A stretch of 64,000 bases of DNA from LD21 sp963715785. Lineage in GTDB: Bacteria > Bacteroidota > Bacteroidia > Bacteroidales > VadinHA17. Below are positions 52,436 to 60,986 of the stretch, in pieces (positions within the stretch are counted from its first letter, which is position 1; each line of letters starts with the position of its first letter). The notes below the pieces were generated by a model, which saw only the letters and a program-made list of their open reading frames with translations, was not told where the DNA came from and ran no database searches. Location: contig OY970276.1 of NCBI GenBank assembly GCA_963715785.1, positions 2,666,001-2,730,000 of the forward strand. The letters are read 5' to 3'. The position numbers were made by a program, and so were the translations under genes.

Positions 52436-54853
52436 ATGTTCACTAATCTTATAAGGTACAGTTTAAGGTCTATTAGAAGACAACGTGCCTATATTATTAT
52501 AAACGTCCTCGGTCTTTCGATAGGGATAGCCTGCAGTCTTCTGATCACACTCTTTGTAATAAACGAAGTAAGCTATGATAAATTTAATACCAGGAAAGAC
52601 AGAATTTTCAGACTGATTCTTAACGGTAAAATTGGTGGTCAGGAAGTAACTCTTGCTTCAGCTTCATCCATTATCGGACCCACCATGGTGAAGGAATTCC
52701 CTGAAGTTGAAGATTTCCTGAGAATGAGTAAAGTCGGACCCACCGTTATTGATTATAACAACCAGACTTTTACGGAAGAAAAACTCATTGAAGCAGATTC
52801 CTCATTCTTTAAATTCTTTACAATTCCAGTATTAAAGGGTGATGCGGAAAACCTTCTAAACGCGCCCCATAAAGCGGTACTCTCGGAGACAACTGCCCGT
52901 AGAATATTTGGTGTAGAAAATCCGATTGATAAAACACTTAAAATCGGGAATGATACCGTGAGATATACAATTACCGGGGTGATGGCTGATATTCCAGCCA
53001 ATTCACATTTTGATGCAAATATCATCACATCATTCATAACCGATCCACGATCATCTAATCCGATATGGATTTACAACACTTTAAGTGCATACCTGTTACT
53101 GAAGCCAAATTCAAGTTATTTAAAGGTAAATGAAAAAATCCCTGATCTGTTAGTTAAGTATGTAGGCCCCGAAGTGCAGCGATTTATGGGCATCTCTTTG
53201 ACCGATTTTGCAGCTCAGGGCAATAAATACAGGTATTATTTGCAGAAGCTTACGGATATTCATCTTGACACTTCAATTACACAGGAGTTTAAACAGGCTA
53301 GCGATCCCCGGTATCTTAAAATTTTCAGTTGCATTGCAGTTCTCATAATACTGATAGCTGCAATCAATTTTATGAACCTTTCCACTGCTCAGGCTTCAAA
53401 AAGAGTAAAAGAAGTAGGAATAAAAAAGATCGGCGGTTCTACAAAAGGGATGCTGATAACACAATTTCTGTCGGAGTCATTCATACTCTCTTTTATATCA
53501 CTGATTTTCGCATTAATTTTTATTAAGATAAGTCTTCCGTATTTCAACCAGTTGTTAGGTGTAAACCTGGTTCTTAATCTCTTCGCCAGGTGGTATACGA
53601 TACCTCTTCTGATCCTTTTCTGTTTCATTATCAGTTTTCTTGCGGGAGGCTACCCTGCCTTTTTCCTGTCTTCCTTCAGTCCATATGAAATACTGAAGGG
53701 CTACTTGAAGAACGGAAAACAAAATGGCCAGCTCAGGAGGGTGCTTGTGGTGTTCCAGTTCGCTGTTTCTATTCTGTTAATAATCGGGACAATGATAATG
53801 TACCGGCAGATCAGATTTATGCTTAATAAGGACACAGGTTTCAACAAAGAGCAATTGATTGTAATTAACAGGGCAGGAGCATTAGGCACACGGGTCAAAT
53901 CATTTAAAGATGCAGTTAAAACGATTCCGGGAGTTGTCAATATCGCAAGCTCTACAGGTGTTCCGGGACGGAACAATAATCAGTTTAGCTATACAATGGA
54001 AGGAAGAAAAGACGAAACTTTCCTGATGCAAACAAACTGGGTGGATAAAAATTATCTCGAAACATATGGTATGACCATGGTCTCAGGAAGACCATTCAAT
54101 GAGTCATTTGCGACTGATCAGCAAGCTTGCCTGATTAATGAAAGTGCAGTTAAGCAATTTGGGATTTCCGATCTTGAGAAAACAAGATTTATGGCTCCAA
54201 GGGAAAAGTCCAAGACTTATATTCCGGTTATAGGAGTCGTGAAAAATTTTACGTTTGAATCGTTAAGAAATCAAATCAGTCCTTATATTTTCTGTTTCAA
54301 GACAGATGAGATGCTGGGTGATTATCTGTCGGTAAAACTATCAGCACAGAACTATTCAAAGACTATAACTGAAATTGAAAAGATATGGAAGGAATTTATT
54401 CCAAATAATCCTTTACAATATTATTTTCTCGATAAAGATTTCGAACAAATCTATGTAAAGGAAAAGCAGAATGCCCAGATGGCAGTGATCTTTTCAATCC
54501 TTGCCATATTAATAGCATCTCTTGGACTTTTTGGACTTACCTCATTTACGGTCGAACAGCGTACCAAAGAGATTGGAGTCAGGAAGGCTATGGGTTCATC
54601 GATTCCTGCGATTTGCATGGTTATATCGAGGGAAGTTATTATTCTTATATCAGTTTCTGCCATAATTGCCTGGCCAATAGCCTATTTTGTTACATACAAA
54701 TGGTTAGAAAACTTTTATTACAAAATTAACCCGGGGGTATTCAGCTTTTTAGCCGGACTCGCAATTGCAATGTTTATTGCCCTGATTACAATTAGTTACC
54801 GGATTTTAAGAGCAGCCCGGGTGAACCCTGCACAATCACTTAAATATGAGTAA
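52436..54853 (+). CDS. ABC transporter permease, fused MacB/FtsX type (tandem copy 2)
   Basis: 805 residues, colinear with copies 1 and 3 and clearly the product of tandem duplication. The membrane and coupling regions (KEVGIKKIGGSTKGMLITQF, TKEIGVRKAMGSS) are nearly unchanged. The first periplasmic domain differs at about 72-83 (LASASSIIG). It starts 58 bases after copy 1 with no promoter or terminator seen between, so co-transcription is likely. Confidence 0.88.
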   Translation: MFTNLIRYSLRSIRRQRAYIIINVLGLSIGIACSLLITLFVINEVSYDKFNTRKDRIFRLILNGKIGGQEVTLASASSIIGPTMVKEFPEVEDFLRMSKVGPTVIDYNNQTFTEEKLIEADSSFFKFFTIPVLKGDAENLLNAPHKAVLSETTARRIFGVENPIDKTLKIGNDTVRYTITGVMADIPANSHFDANIITSFITDPRSSNPIWIYNTLSAYLLLKPNSSYLKVNEKIPDLLVKYVGPEVQRFMGISLTDFAAQGNKYRYYLQKLTDIHLDTSITQEFKQASDPRYLKIFSCIAVLIILIAAINFMNLSTAQASKRVKEVGIKKIGGSTKGMLITQFLSESFILSFISLIFALIFIKISLPYFNQLLGVNLVLNLFARWYTIPLLILFCFIISFLAGGYPAFFLSSFSPYEILKGYLKNGKQNGQLRRVLVVFQFAVSILLIIGTMIMYRQIRFMLNKDTGFNKEQLIVINRAGALGTRVKSFKDAVKTIPGVVNIASSTGVPGRNNNQFSYTMEGRKDETFLMQTNWVDKNYLETYGMTMVSGRPFNESFATDQQACLINESAVKQFGISDLEKTRFMAPREKSKTYIPVIGVVKNFTFESLRNQISPYIFCFKTDEMLGDYLSVKLSAQNYSKTITEIEKIWKEFIPNNPLQYYFLDKDFEQIYVKEKQNAQMAVIFSILAILIASLGLFGLTSFTVEQRTKEIGVRKAMGSSIPAICMVISREVIILISVSAIIAWPIAYFVTYKWLENFYYKINPGVFSFLAGLAIAMFIALITISYRILRAARVNPAQSLKYE

Positions 54854-54939
54854 AAGAATGCTTAATTAATGGACTATCAGAAAGTATGAAAATATCTCCC
54901 TGGCTTCCATTATGATTAAATACTTTAAAACTTTGGAAA

Positions 54940-57360
54940 ATGTTTAAAAACCTGATCAGATATAGCATAAGATCTTTTAAAAGACAACGTTCTTATATAA
55001 TTATTAATGTTCTGGGTCTTTCTATCGGAATCGCCTGTAGCCTTCTCATAGCATTATATGTAATAAATGAGGCAAGTTATGATCAATATAATATTAAAAA
55101 AGACCGGATTTTCAGGGCAATATTAAATGGTAAGATCGGAGGTCAGGAAGTAACCACCTCATCTTCCCCTTCTATCATGGGGCCAACTATGGTAAAGGAA
55201 TTTCCTGAGATTGAAGATTTTTTGAGAATGAACGGCTGGGGTCCGACCGTTATTGAGTATAATAAACAGACTTTTACTGAGGATCATTTAATTGAAGCTG
55301 ACTCTTCTTTCTTTAATTTCTTTTCTATACCTGTGATAAGGGGTGATCAGAGGAATCTTCTTAATGCTCCGCATAAGGTCGTTTTGTCAGAATCTACAGC
55401 AAAAAAAATATTCGGCAATGAAAACCCGATTGATAAACAGATCAAGATTGGAACTGATACTTTGCGTTATATTGTAACAGGAGTGATGGCTGATATTCCT
55501 CAGAATACCCATTTTGAAGCGAATGTTATAACCTCATTCATTACCAATCCAAGGTCAAAAGAACCTCAATGGATGAACAACAGTTTCAGCACCTATTTTC
55601 TATTGAAACCAAATTCATCTTATAAATCAGTAGATGCGAAGTATCCCGAATTACTTCAAAAATATGTTGGTCCGGAAATACAAAAATACACGGGTATTTC
55701 ACTTACCGATTTTATCGCCCAGGGTAACAAATACAGGTTCTTTCTGCAAAGCCTCAATGATATTCATCTTGATACCTCTGTGCAACAGGAATTTAAAGCT
55801 TCTGTTGATCCTAAATACCTTAAAATATTTGGCAGTATTGCTATATTGATTGTGATCATCGCAGCTATTAATTTTATGAACCTGTCAACTGCCCAGGCAA
55901 CCAGGAGAGCAAAAGAGGTTGGTATAAAAAAAGTTGCAGGTTCAACAAGAAGGATGCTTGTTGCCCAGTTCCTTTCGGAATCGTTCATCCTGTCATTTAT
56001 AGCTTTGATTGTTGCGATATTTATTATAAAGCTTTCGCTTCCGTATTTTAATAACCTTTTGGGAGCAGGTCTCTCACTGAATCTTTTTGCTTCTTGGGTT
56101 ACTATCCCTTTGCTTATTCTGTTCTCCATTTTTGTCGGTGTTCTTGCAGGAAGCTATCCTGCCTTCTTTCTGTCTTCCTTTAATCCTTATGAAGTACTTA
56201 AAGGCAGTGTAAAAAACAGCGCACAAAATGGCAGACTCAGAAGAGTCCTGGTAGTTTTTCAGTTTGCTGTCTCTATATTGCTTATTGTGGGTACCATGAT
56301 AATGTACAGGCAGATAAAATATATGCTTAACAAAGATCTGGGATTCAAAAAAGAACAATTAATAGTAATTAACAGAGCTGAAGCGCTTGGAACAAAAATG
56401 AAATCTTTCAAAGAAACAGTCAAAAATATTCCGGGTGTTATTAATATATCAAGCTCAACCGCCATACCTGGCCGCACAAATAATAATAATGGCTATATGA
56501 TGGAGGGAAGAAAAGATGAGACATTTCTTATGGCGACCAGCTGGGTTGATTATGATTTTCTCGATACATACGGGATGACTCTTGCCTCCGGAAGATCCTT
56601 TAATAAATCATATGCTTCCGATAAAGACGCCTGCATAATTAATGAAAGCGCTTTCAGGGATTTTAAGGTAGGGGATATTGAGAAAGCCAGGTTTATGGAA
56701 CCCCGGGATTCCGGAAAAATACATTATCTGCAAATTATTGGTGTGGTAAAAAACTTTAATTTCGAATCACTGCGTAATCCTATCGGACCATATATTTTAA
56801 AATTCCAGAATGATGGCATGTTCTGGGGTTATATTACAGTCAGACTATCAGCCCAAAACCAAACTAAAACCATAAAGGCAATTGAAGATATATGGAAAGA
56901 GTTTGTTTCAAATAACCCTTTGCAGTATTATTTTCTTGATGCAGATTTTGAACTTATGTATAAGCAGGAGAAACAGAATGCCCAGATGGCAGTAATTTTT
57001 TCCATACTGGCTATCTTTATCGCCGCTCTTGGCTTATTCGGACTCACCTCATTTACTGTGGAACAGCGTACAAAAGAGATCGGAGTCAGAAAAGCAATGG
57101 GTTCGTCTGTTTCGGGAATTTACGTTGTCATCTCGAGAGAGATCATCATTCTCGTTTCGGTTTCAGCACTTATAGCCTGGCCGGTAGTTTATTATTGGGC
57201 AGGGAAATGGCTTCAGAATTTCTATTATAAAATTAATCTCGGATTTTTCACCCTTATCATAGGACTTGCAGTAGCTCTTGGAATAGCTGTCCTTACTATA
57301 AGTTACAGGATCCTCAGGGCTGCAAAAGTCAATCCTGCACAATCTCTAAAGTATGAGTGA
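54940..57360 (+). CDS. ABC transporter permease, fused MacB/FtsX type (tandem copy 3)
   Basis: 806 residues, the third tandem copy (MFKNLIRYSIRSFKRQRSY ... AAKVNPAQSLKYE). Motifs are AKEVGIKKVAGSTRRMLVAQF and TKEIGVRKAMGSS. The variable patch in the first periplasmic domain reads TTSSSPSIMG. It starts 86 bases after copy 2. It is followed by a gene-free stretch and the convergent GRAM-domain gene. Confidence 0.88.
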   Translation: MFKNLIRYSIRSFKRQRSYIIINVLGLSIGIACSLLIALYVINEASYDQYNIKKDRIFRAILNGKIGGQEVTTSSSPSIMGPTMVKEFPEIEDFLRMNGWGPTVIEYNKQTFTEDHLIEADSSFFNFFSIPVIRGDQRNLLNAPHKVVLSESTAKKIFGNENPIDKQIKIGTDTLRYIVTGVMADIPQNTHFEANVITSFITNPRSKEPQWMNNSFSTYFLLKPNSSYKSVDAKYPELLQKYVGPEIQKYTGISLTDFIAQGNKYRFFLQSLNDIHLDTSVQQEFKASVDPKYLKIFGSIAILIVIIAAINFMNLSTAQATRRAKEVGIKKVAGSTRRMLVAQFLSESFILSFIALIVAIFIIKLSLPYFNNLLGAGLSLNLFASWVTIPLLILFSIFVGVLAGSYPAFFLSSFNPYEVLKGSVKNSAQNGRLRRVLVVFQFAVSILLIVGTMIMYRQIKYMLNKDLGFKKEQLIVINRAEALGTKMKSFKETVKNIPGVINISSSTAIPGRTNNNNGYMMEGRKDETFLMATSWVDYDFLDTYGMTLASGRSFNKSYASDKDACIINESAFRDFKVGDIEKARFMEPRDSGKIHYLQIIGVVKNFNFESLRNPIGPYILKFQNDGMFWGYITVRLSAQNQTKTIKAIEDIWKEFVSNNPLQYYFLDADFELMYKQEKQNAQMAVIFSILAIFIAALGLFGLTSFTVEQRTKEIGVRKAMGSSVSGIYVVISREIIILVSVSALIAWPVVYYWAGKWLQNFYYKINLGFFTLIIGLAVALGIAVLTISYRILRAAKVNPAQSLKYE

Positions 57361-57569
57361 TTTTTTATTTCATTGATTGTTTATAATTTCGGTAAAATGA
57401 ACCAATGAGTTTAAAAACCTCATTATGCGGTGTTTTATAGGTTATAATATTCTTCTCAGAACAGGAAAAGAGGTCCGGTCACATAAACTTGAATACTAAA
57501 TTCAGTTATAGATGATAAAAAATTATCTTCTTGTTACTTTCAGGAATTTACTTAAAAATCTACAAAAAA

Positions 57570-57590
57570 GAACCCGCGATTTGCGGGTTC
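57570..57590 (-). terminator. terminator of the GRAM-domain gene
   Basis: GAACCCGC / GCGGGTTC is an 8-bp perfect stem with a five-base loop. On the minus strand it is followed by TTTTTTG, 46 bases after the GRAM-gene stop. On the plus strand no T-run follows. The rest of the 57361-57636 gap holds no recognised feature. Confidence 0.82.
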
Positions 57591-57636
57591 CTTAACTTGT
57601 TTTATAACTTGGGACTATATATTGATTAAAAGTGCA

Positions 57637-57945
57637 CTAGTACATCTTATTGATAAGCTGCCCAATTTCGTCTCGCTTCTTTAAAGGGAAACTGTGGCTT
57701 TTCCCATCTCTTGTAACTACGTTTAAACCTTTGACCGAGAATAATCCTTTGCTGAAATAAATAACCTCGAGAATGTTTTCAAACAGTATTTCAAGATTAA
57801 ATCTGTCAATGTTCTCATCCAGAGTCTTAAAGTACAATCTCTGGTTTGTAACTATCAGTTTCCCCTCTATAGTATTGTTGTCTATAATCTGATTCGTATC
57901 TCCAGCTTTTAAAACAACTTCGTTGGCATTAAGTTTAACAGTCAT
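57637..57945 (-). CDS. small GRAM/PH-like domain protein
   Basis: 102 residues, made almost entirely of one GRAM-type fold: EGKLIVTNQRLYFKT (the TN-x-R-L-YF signature), an amphipathic middle, ILEVIYFSKGLFSVKGLNVVTRDGKSHSFPLKKRDE and a final helix. Bacterial GRAM proteins are poorly understood; lipid or protein binding is assumed by fold. No signal peptide was seen, so it is cytosolic. It stands alone between the permease trio and the kinase gene. Confidence 0.78.
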   Translation of the reverse strand: MTVKLNANEVVLKAGDTNQIIDNNTIEGKLIVTNQRLYFKTLDENIDRFNLEILFENILEVIYFSKGLFSVKGLNVVTRDGKSHSFPLKKRDEIGQLINKMY

Positions 57946-58055
57946 GGCTTTTTTTTTTGTGCTTAATCTAAAGCGGTTAATGTCTTCTTTTGTATCTCTT
58001 TCTTTATACCAAAGACGAAAGACAGGTAAAAATGTTGCACGTTAATGGAGCTTTT

Positions 58056-59423
58056 TTAGAAAATCAGAGAGAAAATTGTTTCGATCCCGGGCTTTGAGAA
58101 CACTGTAATCGTTCCCCCATGAAACTTCATGATCTGACGCGACAGGCTGAGACCTATACCCGAGCCATGCTCTTTTGTAGTGAAGAATGGAATGAAAATG
58201 TTTTCAATTATGCTGTCAGAAATTCCTGTTCCATTATCTTTTACCTCTATCATGGGATGCTGGTTTTCCCCCACTGATGACCTGACTTCTATGATTCTTT
58301 CAGTTGTGTGATTTTTGCTTATAATGGCATCTGATGCATTATTAATAAGGTTCAGAAGAACATGTTCAATCAGGCTGCGATCACAGACAAGCTTCAACTT
58401 TTCTCCTGCTGGGAGGCATATCAGATCTATTCCCTTGGATGCAAGCTCATCTTTTTTTAAAAGTGTAATTCCCTCAAATAGTTTATCTAAACGTATTTCC
58501 TCAAATTTTGGAACAGGAAGCTTTGTCAGGCTCCTGAATTTACCTACAAAATCTATAAGACCTTTACCTCTTTCTTCAATATAACCAAGTCCTGTGAGCG
58601 CTTCATTGACATTTTCATCGGAGAGCTCGGCGGCCGGCAGTACTTTTCCATTTTTCCTGAAAAAACCGGCAATAGTCGATGTAAGAGAGGTAATAGGAGT
58701 AACAGAGTTTATTATTTCGTGCGTAAGTACTCTGATAAGTTTTTGCCACGCATCCATTTCTTTTTCATCCAGCTCATTTTTTATATCCTGAAAAGATACA
58801 AGCCTGATTTCTTTCTGACCAATCTTAAAAGCCGATATCCTTATCGCAAGCTGTTGTAAGCGGTTGCCCGAATTCACGGTAATTACTTTTTGTTCTTCCG
58901 CCTTTAATTTCTTTAAAGTTGCGGGTAACCCGCGATGCACATTTTCAAGAGAACTTATTGAATTTATATCAACAATACCCAACAAATCTTTTGCGGCCTG
59001 ATTTAATATTTCAATATTGCCTTCTTCATCAAATGAAATCAATCCTATTCCAACATGTCTGACGATATAATTCATGTACTGTAACTGACTCTCTTTTTCG
59101 ATCCGGACCTGCCTTACAATTTCCCCGACTTCATTCAGGAAATCGCCGAGTTCATTGAATGGATAATCTCTCGACTTTGAAAAATATAGCGATGGATTGT
59201 TTTCCTTTACATATTCCAGCATTCTTTTAAGGTCATCTCTTCGTCTTTCTATGTATCTTATCAGACTCCATGTCTGCCCGATTTCAAGTATCACCAGGAC
59301 AAGTATTGAATATAGATAATTGGTTTTAAATGAAGTGAATGCAAGCAATACAGCCGTTAAGGTGATCAGGATGATCCGCACAATAATGCTGTTATAATAT
59401 TTATTAGAGTTCATACTTTTCAA
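58056..59423 (-). CDS. sensor histidine kinase, NtrY-like
   Basis: 455 residues. Two close N-terminal membrane helices (about 12-50) are followed by a linker/HAMP-like helix. A PAS domain spans about 115-215 (HVGIGLISFDEEGNIEILNQAAKDLLG). The HisKA domain has H235 in LIRVLTHEIINSVTPITSL and the ATPase domain has NLINNASDA, VKDNGTGI, FFTTKEHGSGIGLSLSRQI. There is hardly any periplasmic loop, so the signal is probably sensed in the membrane or cytosol. It overlaps the upstream response-regulator gene by 20 bases and forms a two-component operon with it. MNSNKYY at 59414 is an alternative start. Confidence 0.92.
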   Translation of the reverse strand: MKSMNSNKYYNSIIVRIILITLTAVLLAFTSFKTNYLYSILVLVILEIGQTWSLIRYIERRRDDLKRMLEYVKENNPSLYFSKSRDYPFNELGDFLNEVGEIVRQVRIEKESQLQYMNYIVRHVGIGLISFDEEGNIEILNQAAKDLLGIVDINSISSLENVHRGLPATLKKLKAEEQKVITVNSGNRLQQLAIRISAFKIGQKEIRLVSFQDIKNELDEKEMDAWQKLIRVLTHEIINSVTPITSLTSTIAGFFRKNGKVLPAAELSDENVNEALTGLGYIEERGKGLIDFVGKFRSLTKLPVPKFEEIRLDKLFEGITLLKKDELASKGIDLICLPAGEKLKLVCDRSLIEHVLLNLINNASDAIISKNHTTERIIEVRSSVGENQHPMIEVKDNGTGISDSIIENIFIPFFTTKEHGSGIGLSLSRQIMKFHGGTITVFSKPGIETIFSLIF

Positions 59424-60777
59424 TTTTTGAATAAAGAGTCTTCCTTGTGATGCCGAGTTCCTTAGCTGCCTGGTTTATGTTCCCTTTATGTTTAAACAGA
59501 GCCTCTTTAATTGTAAGCTTTTCTACGTCGTTAAGATTGAGTGAATTATCGAAAATCTGTTTCCCCGAAGAAATGCCTGTTGTAAAACGAAGATTCTCCG
59601 GCTTGATAATTCCCTCATCAACCATTATTACCGAATTCTCAAGCAGATGCTGAAGCTCCCTGACATTTCCGGGCCAGGTGTACTGCTTTAGTTTATCGAT
59701 TGCAGTCCCGCTGATCTTCAGAGATTTTTCATATTTTTTCGCATATACTTTAAGAAAATGTTCGGCCAGCAAGAGGATATCATCTCCGCGGTTACGTAAT
59801 GGCGGAATTTCAATCTGTACGGTATTTATCCTGAACATCAGGTCTTCCCTGAAGAGGTTATCTCTTATAAGCTCGGGCAGATTCTTATTGGTAGCTGTTA
59901 TTAATCTGACATCAACAGGGACCGGCTTGTTGGAGCCCACCGGGATGATGTACCTGTTCTGTAAAACTGCCAGTAGCTTTGACTGCAGCGAGATCGGAAG
60001 ATTGCCTATCTCATCGAGAAACAGTGTTCCGCCGGTTGCAGTTTCAAATCGTCCTTTCCTGTCTTCTGCCGCCCCGGTAAATGCTCCTTTCACATGCCCG
60101 AATAATTCACTCTCAAAAAGCGATTCTGAAAGTGATCCGAGATCAACACTTATGAACACATCATCCGACCGCTTTGACTGGCGATGTATTTCACGCGCAA
60201 TTAGTTCTTTCCCAGTTCCGTTTTCACCAAGAATAAGGACATTGGCGTCGGTCGGAGCGACCTTTTTTACTGTGAGCAAAATTTCCTTCATTACAGGAGA
60301 CTCGCCGATCAGGGAATTGAACTTCTTATCCAGATCTTCGGAGAGATGTTTTTGTTTTTGCATGAGTTTAGAAACCTGCACTTTTGACATTCGAAGCTGA
60401 AAGGCTGCTTTTAAGGTCGAGACGAGTTTTGCCGTATCAAACGGCTTCTGAATGAAGTCTGTTGCTCCTTCCTTCATCGCTCTTACGGCAAGTTCAACAT
60501 CACCATAGGCAGTTATGAGAATAATTACTGCATCAGGATCTGCCTTAATAATCTCCCTCAGCCAGAACAGACCTTCATTTCCTGTATTAACTCCGGCTGA
60601 GAAATTCATATCGAGCAGGATAAGGTCAAAGGATCCCGAATGCAAAAGAGATGTAAATTTAGAGGGATTTTTGATTGTCACGACTTCCTCAAATTCCTGT
60701 CTGAGAATAAATGAAAGTGACTTTAAAATACCTTCATTATCATCAGCTATAAGTATCTTGCCTTTTACCTTTGTCAT
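59404..60777 (-). CDS. sigma-54-dependent response regulator, NtrC family
   Basis: 457 residues. Receiver domain (1 to about 130) with acidic DD at 12-13 and phospho-acceptor D56 in LLDMNF, then an extended loop AGVNTGNEGLFW instead of the usual short MPxxDG. AAA+ domain (about 150-390): Walker A GENGTGKE, the sigma-54 contact loop GAFTGA, Walker B GTLFLDEIG and the R-finger region. The C-terminal Fis-type helix-turn-helix is INQAAKELGITRKTLYSKIEKY. It activates sigma-54 promoters. The gene is divergent from a permease at 60987 whose upstream region carries a candidate -24/-12 site, so that permease is a likely target. Confidence 0.94.
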   Translation of the reverse strand: MTKVKGKILIADDNEGILKSLSFILRQEFEEVVTIKNPSKFTSLLHSGSFDLILLDMNFSAGVNTGNEGLFWLREIIKADPDAVIILITAYGDVELAVRAMKEGATDFIQKPFDTAKLVSTLKAAFQLRMSKVQVSKLMQKQKHLSEDLDKKFNSLIGESPVMKEILLTVKKVAPTDANVLILGENGTGKELIAREIHRQSKRSDDVFISVDLGSLSESLFESELFGHVKGAFTGAAEDRKGRFETATGGTLFLDEIGNLPISLQSKLLAVLQNRYIIPVGSNKPVPVDVRLITATNKNLPELIRDNLFREDLMFRINTVQIEIPPLRNRGDDILLLAEHFLKVYAKKYEKSLKISGTAIDKLKQYTWPGNVRELQHLLENSVIMVDEGIIKPENLRFTTGISSGKQIFDNSLNLNDVEKLTIKEALFKHKGNINQAAKELGITRKTLYSKIEKYEL

Positions 60778-60922
60778 AATTCTTAAATAGTCATTAAATT
60801 GTCAAAAATATAATAAAGTGGATACAAATAATACATAATGTGGATAATAAATAAACACTTTGAATGAAAAATAATAGAGACAAAACGTCGTAAGATGCAG
60901 ATATTTAATGTGATAAATAACA

Positions 60923-60937
60923 TGGCACATGTCTTGG
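60923..60937 (+). promoter_or_regulatory. candidate sigma-54 promoter of the 60987 permease
   Basis: TGGCAC-N5-TTGG resembles the -24/-12 consensus TGGCAC-N5-TTGC; the -12 C is replaced by G. It lies 50 bases before the permease start and reads toward it, divergent from the NtrC-type regulator. Confidence 0.45.
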
Positions 60938-60986
60938 TTGGTATGAATCAGATCATTTATTTATCATACATTTAATAAAGGACATT

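Noticed and set aside
49957..57360. Tandem near-identical genes as a possible composite transposon
   Set aside because: No transposase, terminal inverted repeats or target duplications were seen; ordinary gene duplication explains the trio.
59678..60400. A 240-codon plus-strand ORF opposite the NtrC-type regulator
   Set aside because: It is an antisense shadow of the conserved AAA+ domain; composition is Ser/Phe-rich and no domain is recognisable.
60803..60830. TATTTTTG as -7 box of the NtrC-type regulator gene
   Set aside because: The nearest upstream TTTG is only 14 bases away, too close for the phylum's usual spacing; left uncalled.
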